NCBI RefSeq assembly: GCF_001404985.1
Contig: NZ_JRLF01000011.1
Coordinates: forward strand, 310,001 to 374,000
Length of the DNA stretch: 64,000 nucleotides
Direction of reading: 5' to 3'
DNA from: Flavobacterium aquidurense
GTDB lineage: Bacteria; Bacteroidota; Bacteroidia; Flavobacteriales; Flavobacteriaceae
Shown here: positions 52,834 to 61,488 of the stretch, in pieces
Numbering within the stretch: the first letter of the stretch is position 1
How the letters are laid out: every line of letters starts with the position of its first letter
The notes under the pieces: model-generated
What the model was told of the DNA's origin: nothing
What the model saw: only the letters and a program-made list of their open reading frames with translations
Database searches by the model: none
Translations under genes and position numbers: made by a program

Positions 52834-54801
52834 TTATTTTTTATTATTAGAGTGTATGATAAACTCAGAACGTCTGTTTACCTGATGTTCTTTGTCAGAA
52901 CATTTTACGCCATCCGTACATCTGTTCAACAGTTCAGATTCACCAAATCCTTTGCCTGTAATTCTATTGGCACGAATTCCTTTGCTTTTTATGTATTGAA
53001 CAGTTGCTTGCGCCCTTCTTTCAGAAAGTTTAAGATTATAAGCACTGCTTCCCTGACTATCTGTATGTGATCTTACATCAATTGTAAAAGTTGGATAATC
53101 TTTTAAAACCTGTACTACCTTATTCATTTCTTTTAGAGATACCTTTTTAATTTTTGTTCCGTTCAGATCAAAGTAAATAGGTAATAAACCAAGTTTTTTA
53201 GTCAAATCATCATTATCACTTAATGATTTATCGCCATCTACTATGAATTTATCAGCATTTGGATCTACTTTTAGCCCTTTATTAAGAGAAACCAAGCTGT
53301 TTTCTATAGATTTAGGTACTATATCTTCTGCTACTAAATATCCATCTTTGCTATATTTTAATGTATAAGGTCCACCTTCTGGAAGTTTAAGAATAAATTC
53401 ACCGGCATTATCCGTAAAATATTTCCCTACTTCTTTATTATTTTCATCATATGCAGTAATTTCTACTTTTGGTAAAGCATCATCAGTTATGCTATCCACT
53501 ATTTTTCCTATAACAGTAAATTCATGTTTGATTTCTTTTACGGGCTCTAATTCTTTTAAGCTGTAAATTTGATCATCTTTCGTTCTGTTAGAAGAGAAAA
53601 AACCTTTTTTATTATCAGAATTGATAACAAAAGCAAAATCATCATCTCTGGAATTAATGGGTTCACCAACATTTACAATCCAATAACCATTTTCTTTCTC
53701 AACTGCAGCAAATACATCAAGTCCGCCAAGTCCCGGCTGGCCATCTGATGAAAAATAGAGTTGTCCTGATTTCGTCACAAAAGGAAACGTTTCTCTTCCG
53801 TAAGTATTTATAGAAGAGCCCATATTTTTGACTTCACCAAAAGTACCATCGCTTTTCAATTCGACTTCATATAAATCTGTTTGTCCTAAAGATCCCGGTC
53901 TGTCAGATGCAAAAATCATACTCTTGCCATCAGGTCGTAAAGCGGGATGAGCATTTGAATAAGAATCACTATTTATAGACAAATCTTCTATTTTATCCCA
54001 AACCCCATTAACCATAGTAGCCCTGTAGATTCTTAAACGATTTGTTTTTGTATCGTCTTCCCCAAATTTATTTCCAAGAAAATTACTTCTTGTAAAATAC
54101 ATTTGAGTTCCGTCATTTGTTATTACAGGTGTAGATTGATGAAATACAGAATTAATTTTACCTGTTAATTTTTTTGGATTTATTAAATCCCCTTCTGGAG
54201 TAATTGTTGCTTCATAAAGTTTGAAATAAGGTTTTCCTGACCATCTGTCTTTATATTTTGCTGTAACATTTGTGTCACGTGCAGAAGTAAAAATTACCTG
54301 GTCTTCTTTATAGAATGCCGCACCATAATCCGGCAGTTTAGAATTTGCTTTAACTAGTTTTATAGAATACCTGCTGGATTCTTTCTGAATATTTTTTAAA
54401 TAATCGGTACCTGAATTTAAAGACTCTTTACCTATTTTACTATTCAGTTGCTTAATGATTTTAGAAGCGTCATCATAACGTCCGCTTGATTTTAAGGATT
54501 GTCCATATCTAAATAACTGATCATTGGTAAAAGAATATTCATCTTTTAGTTTTCCAATATAATCATATGCCTTTAAGGCATTTTTATAATCTCCATTAAA
54601 GTAATAAGAATCACCCAGCATTGCGTATACAGCCGAAGAACTAAATTCTTTTTCGCGTAAAACCTCATATAAATTACCGGCATTTACAGATGCATATGCT
54701 TTTTGATCGAATTCTTTTTCGGCTTTATTTACTAATTTGGTTTGCGAATAGGAACTATGCATACCAAATAAAACTATCCAAATTAAAAAATATTTTTTCA
54801 T
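52834..54801 (-). CDS. OmpA-family protein with TPR, PD40 and CarboxypepD-type domains
   Basis: A 655-residue outer-membrane-associated protein from MKKYFLIWIVLFGMHSSYSQ (signal peptide); the frame has an ATG six codons earlier. Order: TPR-like helices (about 20-130), PD40 propeller repeats (STPVITNDGTQMYFTRS, NAHPALRPDGKSMIFASDRPG, ETFPFVTKSGQLYFSSDGQPG), a carboxypeptidase-like Ig domain, then a C-terminal OmpA peptidoglycan-binding domain (TIDVRSHTDSQGSSAYNLKL, RITGKGFGESELLNRC). Such proteins accompany PorP/SprF-like proteins in type IX secretion modules and anchor them to peptidoglycan. Confidence 0.9.
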   Translation of the reverse strand: MKKYFLIWIVLFGMHSSYSQTKLVNKAEKEFDQKAYASVNAGNLYEVLREKEFSSSAVYAMLGDSYYFNGDYKNALKAYDYIGKLKDEYSFTNDQLFRYGQSLKSSGRYDDASKIIKQLNSKIGKESLNSGTDYLKNIQKESSRYSIKLVKANSKLPDYGAAFYKEDQVIFTSARDTNVTAKYKDRWSGKPYFKLYEATITPEGDLINPKKLTGKINSVFHQSTPVITNDGTQMYFTRSNFLGNKFGEDDTKTNRLRIYRATMVNGVWDKIEDLSINSDSYSNAHPALRPDGKSMIFASDRPGSLGQTDLYEVELKSDGTFGEVKNMGSSINTYGRETFPFVTKSGQLYFSSDGQPGLGGLDVFAAVEKENGYWIVNVGEPINSRDDDFAFVINSDNKKGFFSSNRTKDDQIYSLKELEPVKEIKHEFTVIGKIVDSITDDALPKVEITAYDENNKEVGKYFTDNAGEFILKLPEGGPYTLKYSKDGYLVAEDIVPKSIENSLVSLNKGLKVDPNADKFIVDGDKSLSDNDDLTKKLGLLPIYFDLNGTKIKKVSLKEMNKVVQVLKDYPTFTIDVRSHTDSQGSSAYNLKLSERRAQATVQYIKSKGIRANRITGKGFGESELLNRCTDGVKCSDKEHQVNRRSEFIIHSNNKK

Positions 54802-54822
54802 AAGTAGTTGTTGAATCATTAA

Positions 54823-55737
54823 TTAAAAAAATCTTGGATTAATCAATTGTTTATTTGATTTGGTAAAGAGATCAAATCTTAAAAAGATCTCATGAGAACC
54901 TGAGTTATAATGAGATAACTTGGTTGTTTCATAATCATAACCGTATCCTACTTGTATGGCATCACTTATCTGAAAACCAGCCATTGCACTAACACCGGCA
55001 TCCCAGCGATATGCACCACCCAGAATGAATTTATTATTAATTAAAAAATTAGTAGACAAATCGAAAGAAACGGGAGCTCCCGCAACTACTTTTGCTAAAA
55101 TCGCAGGTTTAAATCTCAAGTACGGATTAATATCAAATACATATCCGGCAATACCATAAAAATGTGATTTTGTAGAGTAAACAGATGCAGCTACATCATC
55201 ATAAAAATTTGTTTTTAACAATTTAGGAACTGAAACCCCAACATACCAATTGTAAGTATGAAAATAAACTCCTGCCCCAATATTTGGTGAAAACTGCGAT
55301 TCTTTTCCAGTCATATATATATCTGGATTTTCGATATTTAATCTTGTGTAATCCACTTCAAAATTGTCGAAACCGGCTGCAATACCAAAAGATACTTTCA
55401 AGTCAGATGCTGTTTCAATTGTATAGGCATAATTAAGCATTAGTCCCGCAGTTTTTGTTGGCCCAATTTGATCACTCACAATATTTAATCCTATACCATT
55501 ACCATGATACCCAAGAGGGCTTTGTATTGAAAAATTTATTGTTTTAGGAGCACCATCTAAACCTACCCATTGCGTTCTGTATAGACCCATTGCACTCACT
55601 ACTTCTCTTGATCCTGTATATCCGGGATTAAATGTCATAGTATTGTACATATATTGTGTGTATTGGGATTCCTGCTGGGCCGAGGCTTCAAAAATTCCCA
55701 ACAGCAATACTGTTATTATATAAAATATTTTTTTCAT
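54823..55737 (-). CDS. PorP/SprF-family type IX secretion membrane protein
   Basis: A 304-residue outer-membrane beta-barrel-like protein with signal peptide ending FEASAQ. The N-terminal QESQYTQYMYNTMTFNPGYTGSREV and the motif GLYRTQWVGLDGAPKTINFS are the hallmark of the PorP/SprF family. The gene lies between a type B sorting-domain protein and an OmpA-PD40 protein, the normal order for dedicated SprF-type partners that help export or attach a type B cargo. Confidence 0.93.
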   Translation of the reverse strand: MKKIFYIITVLLLGIFEASAQQESQYTQYMYNTMTFNPGYTGSREVVSAMGLYRTQWVGLDGAPKTINFSIQSPLGYHGNGIGLNIVSDQIGPTKTAGLMLNYAYTIETASDLKVSFGIAAGFDNFEVDYTRLNIENPDIYMTGKESQFSPNIGAGVYFHTYNWYVGVSVPKLLKTNFYDDVAASVYSTKSHFYGIAGYVFDINPYLRFKPAILAKVVAGAPVSFDLSTNFLINNKFILGGAYRWDAGVSAMAGFQISDAIQVGYGYDYETTKLSHYNSGSHEIFLRFDLFTKSNKQLINPRFF

Positions 55738-55773
55738 TAGTTCTACTTATTTTTATCTCTTAAATTTATTTTT

Positions 55774-57135
55774 CTACTGATTATTTATATATAAATAACC
55801 TGATTTCTCGACTCCATTACCGTTGTTATTATATCGTAAAATATAGAAGTATGTTCCCGTAGGTAGTTTTTCTCCTCTTTTTACAGTCGAACGTCCGTCA
55901 GAATATCCGCGAAACATAACATCAGTTTCATTATATGATTTAGCATCATAAACTTTTACTCCCCAACGGTTATAAATTTCAACTGTGTTGTCAGGAAAAT
56001 TATCTATTCCCTTAATATGGAAACTATCGTTGATCCCGTCATCATTTGGTGAAATAGCGTTATAGACGATAACATCTGCGCGATCATCATCTTTTTTGTT
56101 TACAATAGCGATAGTAAAAATTCCGTAACCTTTTACCTCACCCATTACCAGTCCTGAGTAAGATTTATTAGTCGCATCTTCTGATTTTCCTCCTTCATTA
56201 ATCCATCTTTCTTCTCTCACGTCCCAGCGTACAATTGCCAGTTCTGTGTCCGGAAGTAGATTAAAAAATTCAGATGGTGTCGTTTTAGAATCTGTAGTAA
56301 GACTTAATACAATATGATCGGTTCCATCTGTTTGGGTAATTCTCCATTGTTCTGCATTGTTAATTGTCAGGATAGATTTATCATCTTTTTCACTCTGTGG
56401 ATATAAGTCAAAAGTTTTTTGAAAAAAATACTGAGAGGTATAACTATTATCCCCGGATGAAGCAGATAAGGAAGGTCTGAAATATAAATTATTGCCAACC
56501 GGATATTCAAATTTACTGTCTCCTGTTTTTTCAACTATTCCGTCTACGAAACTAATTTCTCCTGCATTTGAGTAAGTAGCATTAGTGTCAAAAATTACTC
56601 TTCCGTTATTAAGGGCATTTATGATTCCTAACTGAAAATCACTGTTATTCCCAATTTTAATAGCCGTTTTAAGATCAAATGGGGTTATGTCATTACGGTT
56701 ATTAAACTCTACATTCTGGAAATTTGAAATTTTACTACCTGTAATAAGTTGTTTGGGAGCAAGAACCCTGGGTGTATCATGAAAATAGGTAACCCCGTTA
56801 CTTCTTACTGAAAATTTACTTTTTATAATGGTGTCATTCGTAAAACCTACAAAACCATCGTTATTCCAGTTTTTGTAAATATAAAACTCCCCGTCATTAT
56901 TCAATTTTCCGGTATTTTCATTTTCAAAATCAAAAAAAGCAGCTAATTGTGTACTATCTTTTATTTTTAAAATTCCCTTATTAACCACTACCGAATCTGA
57001 TTGTTTTACCTGTGACTGTACACCCTGGCTGAGCAGCAAAAACATCAGGTAGCTTAATATCTTACCCGGCCCTTTGCCGTACGGCAAAGCTGACTCTAAA
57101 TTATTTATTACTTTATATAAGTCATTTTTTTTCAT
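55774..57135 (-). CDS. Type IX secretion cargo with gliding-motility type B C-terminal domain
   Basis: A 453-residue protein with a hydrophobic segment at residues 26-40 (LSYLMFLLLSQGVQSQ), a likely signal peptide after a long n-region. The body is beta-rich. The last 90 residues are a gliding-motility-associated type B sorting domain (VYNAISPNDDGINDSFHIKG, VEIYNRWGVKVYDAKSY, LPTGTYFYILRY, KSGYLYI). It is the first gene of the three-gene module with PorP/SprF and OmpA. It is small for a type B cargo and likely forms a surface structure or adhesin. Confidence 0.88.
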   Translation of the reverse strand: MKKNDLYKVINNLESALPYGKGPGKILSYLMFLLLSQGVQSQVKQSDSVVVNKGILKIKDSTQLAAFFDFENENTGKLNNDGEFYIYKNWNNDGFVGFTNDTIIKSKFSVRSNGVTYFHDTPRVLAPKQLITGSKISNFQNVEFNNRNDITPFDLKTAIKIGNNSDFQLGIINALNNGRVIFDTNATYSNAGEISFVDGIVEKTGDSKFEYPVGNNLYFRPSLSASSGDNSYTSQYFFQKTFDLYPQSEKDDKSILTINNAEQWRITQTDGTDHIVLSLTTDSKTTPSEFFNLLPDTELAIVRWDVREERWINEGGKSEDATNKSYSGLVMGEVKGYGIFTIAIVNKKDDDRADVIVYNAISPNDDGINDSFHIKGIDNFPDNTVEIYNRWGVKVYDAKSYNETDVMFRGYSDGRSTVKRGEKLPTGTYFYILRYNNNGNGVEKSGYLYINNQ

Positions 57136-57299
57136 ACATTCTGTTTATATAGATTACACAATTGCACTTCAATTTTACGTTGCAAAAGTAAAACCATATA
57201 AAAACCTTTTCTCCCCTTAAAAGTTATTGGTATATTAAAATAGGGTCAAATGATGATGTGTGTTTTGTATCAAAACTTTATAAAAAGATACTTGATAAT

Positions 57300-57720
57300 C
57301 CTATCTTATCAGGAATGAAGACACAAGCTGTAACAAACTGGCGAAGCAATCTTAGTAAGTAGCTCGACAACGATTGGAAACTGCTTTTATGGGAATGGAT
57401 TGTGTTATAAACGTTGCGGATCATTGTTGCGGAGATTCTTCGTTCCTCAGAAGGACAAGACTGTGTGGGAAAGGATTGTGTTATAAGTTTTGTGGATAAT
57501 CTTTACTACGAACTGTAATCCCAATATTTGTCATTCTGAGGAACGAAGACACGAGCGATAGCGAACTGGCGAAGCAATCTTAGTTAGTAGCTCGACAACG
57601 ATTGGAAACTGCTTTTATGGGAATGGATTGTGTTATAAACGTTGCGGATCATTGTTGTGGGGATTCTTCGTTCCTCTGAATGACAAGACTGTGTGGGAAA
57701 GGATTGTGTATAATTTTACA
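57300..57720. repeat. Left block of the GAACGAAGA repeat array
   Basis: About 420 bases of repeat units with no credible gene. Each unit combines TTTGTCATTCTGAGGAACGA, GCGAACTGGCGAAGCAATCT, TAGTAGCTCGACAACGATTG, TTTTATGGGAATGGATTGTG and an inverted copy of the first word (GATTCTTCGTTCCTCAGAAG). Two near-complete units lie before the GIY-YIG gene. Region 57136-57299, to the left, shows no repeat or gene and probably holds the promoter of the type B cargo gene. Confidence 0.88.
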
Positions 57721-57749
57721 ACAAGCTGTAACGATAATTTTTCCTGTTT

Positions 57750-58070
57750 TTATTCAAACAAACTGTCCAGAAAGTTCAAATCAGGGTTTATTACTTTTAT
57801 TAATGCTATTTTTTTTGCTCTTGTCCAGCCTTTTATTTCTTTTTCTCTAGCAATTGCTTCTTGAATCCAGGTGAACTTTTCGTAATAAAGTAAAAATTCA
57901 ACATTATATCTCGACGCAAAAGTTTTATTTCCTAATAAGATATTTTTTTTATGTTGTTTTAGTCTAATACTTAGACTATTAGTCACTCCTGTATACAGGA
58001 CAGTTTTTACTTTGTTTGTAATGATATAAATATAATAAGTATGAAATCCTTCGTAAATTAGCATTATCAA
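57750..58070 (-). CDS. Single-domain GIY-YIG endonuclease
   Basis: A 106-residue protein that is essentially one GIY-YIG nuclease domain: TYYIYIITNK and VLYTGVTNSL (catalytic Tyr residues), Arg36 with His40 in RLKQHK, and Glu76 in AIAREKEIKGWTRAKK. All expected catalytic positions appear present. Family members are often annotated as excinuclease C-like or UPF0213-like; their substrate is not known to me. The gene is embedded in the repeat array at 57300-59570 with repeat units on both sides. A start at the ATG two codons inside (58064) is equally possible. Confidence 0.88.
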   Translation of the reverse strand: MIMLIYEGFHTYYIYIITNKVKTVLYTGVTNSLSIRLKQHKKNILLGNKTFASRYNVEFLLYYEKFTWIQEAIAREKEIKGWTRAKKIALIKVINPDLNFLDSLFE

Positions 58071-58112
58071 ATGCAGTCTTTTTCTTTCTTATTTAATAGT
58101 CTACTTAAAAAT

Positions 58113-59575
58113 ATTTTGAGATTGTTTTATAAGTGTTGTGGATAATCGTTGTTGGGATTCTTCGTTCCCCAGAAGGACAAGACTGTGTGGGAAAAGGAAT
58201 GTGTTATAAGCTTTCCGGATCATTGTTGTTGGGATTCTTCGTTAGTAGCTCGACAACAATTGGGAATACTTTTATGGAAAAGGAATGTGTTATAAGCTTT
58301 CCGGATCATTGTTGCGGGGATTCTTCGTTAGTAGCTCGACAACAATTGGGAATACTTTTATGGGAATGGCTTGTGTTACATGCTTTCCGTATCATTGTTG
58401 CGGGGATTCTTCGTTCCTCAGAAGGACAAAACTATCTGGGGAAAGGAATGTGTTGTAAGCTTTGCGGATAATCGTTACTACGAACTGTAACCCCAATATT
58501 TGTCATTCTGAGGGACGAAGACACGAGCGATAGCGAACTGGCGAAGCAATCTTAGTAAATAGCTCGACAACGATTGGGAATACTTTTATGGAAAAGGATT
58601 GTGTTTGCATACTTATCGGATAATCGTTGTGGGGATTCTTCGTTCCTCACAAGGACAAGATTATGTGTAGAGAAGATTGTGTTATAAGCTTTCCGGATCA
58701 TTGTTGCGGGGATTCTTCGTTCCTCACAAGGACAAAACTGTGTGGGAAAAGGATTGTGTTATAAGTTTTGTGGATAATCGTTAATACGAACTGTAATCCC
58801 AATATTTGTCATTCTGAGGGACGAAGAATCTTCGTTAGTAGCTCGACAACGATTGGGAATACTTTTATGGAAAAGGATTGTGTTATAAGTTTTGCGGGTA
58901 ATTGTTGCGGGGATTCTTCGTTCCTCAGAAGGACAAGACTGTGTGGGAAAAGGATTGTGTTATAAGCTTTGCGGATCATTGTTGTGGGGATTCTTCGTTC
59001 CTCAGAAGGACAATACTGTGTGGAAAAAGGATTGTGTTATAAGTTTTGTGGATAATCGTTAATACGAACTGTAACCCCAATATTTGTCATTCTGAGGGAC
59101 GAAGACACGAGCGATAGCGAACTGGCGAAGCAATCTTCGTTAGTAGCTCGACAACGATTGGGAATACTTTTATGGGAATGGATTGTGATACAAACTTTGT
59201 GGATCATTGTTGTGGGGATTCTTCGTTCCTCAGAAGGACAAAACTGTGTGGAAAAAGGCTTGTGTTACATGCTTTGCGTGTAATTGTTACTACGAACTGT
59301 AACCCCAATATTTGTCATTCTGAGGAACGAAGAATCTTCGTTAGTAGCTCGACAACGATTGGGAATACTTTTATGGGAATGGATTGTGTTTGCATACTTT
59401 GCGGATAATCGTTGTGGGGATTCTTCGTTCCTCAGAAGGACAAGACTGTGTGGGAAAAGGGTTGTCTTACATACTTTGTGGATTATTATTGCTGGGATTC
59501 TTCGTTCCTCAGAAGGACAATACTGTGTGAAGAAAGGGGTGTTCTATATGCTTTGCGGATAATTAAATAGTAATA
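58113..59575. repeat. Right block of the GAACGAAGA repeat array
   Basis: About 1.46 kb of repeats. I count around nine copies of GGGATTCTTCGTTCC in it, four forward TTTGTCATTCTGAGG copies and six TAGCTCGACAAC copies. Units vary in length and some are composite (GATTCTTCGTTAGTAGCTCG joins two words). All open frames in it translate the repeat and are not considered genes. Confidence 0.9.
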
Positions 59576-59577
59576 AC

Positions 59578-59610
59578 AAAAAAAGACAGTCTTTTCAAAC
59601 TGTCTTTTTA
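59578..59610 (-). terminator. Terminator of the thioredoxin-like gene
   Basis: AAAAAGACAGT and ACTGTCTTTTT form an 11-bp stem with a short loop and T-run on the minus strand, immediately after the stop at 59618. It marks the right boundary of the repeat array. Confidence 0.85.
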
Positions 59611-59617
59611 AATATCG

Positions 59618-60913
59618 TTATAAAATACCTGCTTCAATTAATGTTGCGTAGCGTCCTGTGATTTTGCCGTTTGCATCGATTACAAAAAATGTGGGAGTAC
59701 CAATGACTCCGTAATTGATAAAGTTTTCTCCCTTGAATCCCTTAAAATCACATAACTGCTCTTTCCATGGAAATTTGTGATCATGATCCTGTCCGGCATT
59801 GGTACTAAGATCTGCAGCAACAGAAATTACTTCGTATCCTTTTTCCTGAACTATTGAATAATTGCCTATTAATTGGTGTATCTCATTCTCACAACTATTA
59901 CAGCCCGATTCGTAAAAGAATAATAATGTTTTATTTGTGATTGTTTTTTTGCTAGTTGCAGTTTTTAAAACGGGAGCAATAGCACCACTGTTTAAATTAT
60001 TCATGGCACTTAACAAATTATTGCCCGGTTTTTCTGCCCTGCCGGATTGTGATACATATTGACCCAGTGCTCCTACCATATCATCTTTGACAGCTTTGGC
60101 AAGCAAGCCTACTATTTTATCAGCAAAAGCGGTATAGACTTTATTGCTTTTTATTCTGGATAATATGGCTTTGGTATCTTCTAATAATACGGTATCGTCT
60201 TTTATTGCGTATTGCTGCATATTGAACCAGTTTATGATTACCGGGCTCCATAAATTACTCGTATAAAGGGCATCTATATCGAGCTTGTCTTTTATAAAAG
60301 GTCTGAATTCTTTTAGTAACTCTTCTTGTGTCATATCCGGTGAACTGCCAATACCCATTAAAAAACCTGCCATTTCGCGTACACGAGCAGCATACAACGG
60401 ACTGTTTTTTACTACTGCATGTTCTGCAGCAAAATCCAGGTTTAGTTGTATTTTTTCTTTCGTAAAAGCAGTATATAAAGCATCTTCTTTGTCATAAACC
60501 TCTAACCCTGATTTGACTAAGGCAATTTTTTCCAGTATTTTTTTCTGGTTCAGGCTGCCTTTCAAAAAATCATTTTCTGGTGAACCCGTAAATTTCATAT
60601 TCTCAATTGTAGGCTGTGCATCTGTAAAATTTACTGCAAAATTTTCATTCTTTATAATAAAATCTATACCTACAGATTTGTCTATCAAAAGTTGAGCAAA
60701 ACCTTTGTAGCCTTTTTGTGATGCCGGAAGTGTCAATATAACAGTTCCTGAAGCATTAAGTTTACCCCTTGCAATGGTATCTTTTGTATCTCCTTGTGTT
60801 AAAGCATAGGTATATTCTTTTCCTGCAAAATTTGGTAAGGACACTTTTACGGTCTGCGCCTGTAGTGCTGCTATACTAAAAATAGCTATGGCACTTATTA
60901 GTGTTTTTTTCAT
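59618..60913 (-). CDS. TlpA-like thioredoxin-fold lipid/periplasm protein with DUF4369-like N-terminus
   Basis: A 431-residue exported protein with signal peptide MKKTLISAIAIFSIAALQAQ. The N-terminal 100 residues resemble the DUF4369 beta domain seen before thioredoxin domains in Bacteroidota. A helical middle follows. The C-terminal thioredoxin fold has the redox motif CNSC (LLFFYESGCNSCENEIHQL) and the cis-Pro segment GVIGTPTFFVIDANG. It probably acts as a periplasmic thiol oxidoreductase. No partner is evident. It is a single-gene unit next to the repeat array. Confidence 0.85.
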   Translation of the reverse strand: MKKTLISAIAIFSIAALQAQTVKVSLPNFAGKEYTYALTQGDTKDTIARGKLNASGTVILTLPASQKGYKGFAQLLIDKSVGIDFIIKNENFAVNFTDAQPTIENMKFTGSPENDFLKGSLNQKKILEKIALVKSGLEVYDKEDALYTAFTKEKIQLNLDFAAEHAVVKNSPLYAARVREMAGFLMGIGSSPDMTQEELLKEFRPFIKDKLDIDALYTSNLWSPVIINWFNMQQYAIKDDTVLLEDTKAILSRIKSNKVYTAFADKIVGLLAKAVKDDMVGALGQYVSQSGRAEKPGNNLLSAMNNLNSGAIAPVLKTATSKKTITNKTLLFFYESGCNSCENEIHQLIGNYSIVQEKGYEVISVAADLSTNAGQDHDHKFPWKEQLCDFKGFKGENFINYGVIGTPTFFVIDANGKITGRYATLIEAGIL

Positions 60914-61488
60914 ATTTTTTATATTGTTTGCAATTGTTATGTTTTGTTTTTTGTTATGTTTTTTGCTATGTTATGTTTTACTATCTTTTTGTTTTGTTTT
61001 TCTTTCGAGTTTCTCACAAAGTAACCACAATCATTGTCATCCCGAGGAACGAGGGATCTCCTTAAGAAACTAACCCAAAGTATTTTTCATTTAATTGTCG
61101 AGCTACTTGCGGAGATCCCTCGTTCCTCGGGATGACAAGATTGCGTGCCTTTCCTTGCGATGACAAAACTGTATCTTTATTACTCGCGATTACAATGATT
61201 GTAGATAAAACTTACAGCATAAACCTTTATCAAAGTTCCTTACACTCTTGATTCATTACCTCAATTCTTGCTTTATCTTATGTACAAATTTTAAAAGCTT
61301 AGTTAAATTTATACTATTTTTACTATTAAAACAAACTAACTTTTAAACACCATACGCTTCTCATCTCTGCTTTAGGGCAGGAAATGAAAAGCGCATGGCT
61401 AAATATTCTATATGTTATTAGGAAGAGTTTTTATCTTTTCTCCTTGATCTTTTTAAAACAAAATCATTAATTTATTATACGTTTTATA
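60914..61488. other. Intergenic region with hairpin elements
   Basis: 575 bases without a credible gene. It has a T-rich GTTATGTTTT repeat stretch (60938-61005), a perfect hairpin element (61034-61138), a CCATACGCTTCTCAT / ATGAAAAGCGCATGG imperfect inverted repeat with a CTGCTTTAGGGCAG inner hairpin (61349-61399), and otherwise AT-rich DNA. Confidence 0.6.
61034..61138. repeat. Perfect hairpin copy of the dispersed TTGTCATCCCGAGGAACGA element
   Basis: The 28-base arms (61034-61061 and 61111-61138) are exact inverted repeats beginning TTGTCATCCCGAGGAACGAG, around a 49-base spacer that contains TTGTCGAGCTACTTGC. The spacer word TCGAGCTAC also occurs, inverted, in the array at 57300-59570 (TAGCTCGACAA), so the element and the array are related. 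Confidence 0.9.

Noticed and set aside
57628-59562. Several open frames on the plus strand in the repeat array
   Set aside because: Their products repeat the same peptide pieces, encoded by the DNA repeat, with no signal, domain or start context. They are by-products of the repeats.
58113-59575. CRISPR array
   Set aside because: Repeat units are long, variable and contain inverted copies of each other. There are no unique equal-length spacers and no cas genes.
60888-61073. Small plus-strand open frame rich in Phe and Leu next to the thioredoxin-like gene
   Set aside because: It runs through a T-rich repeat stretch and one arm of the hairpin element, overlaps the start of the opposite gene and shows no family features.
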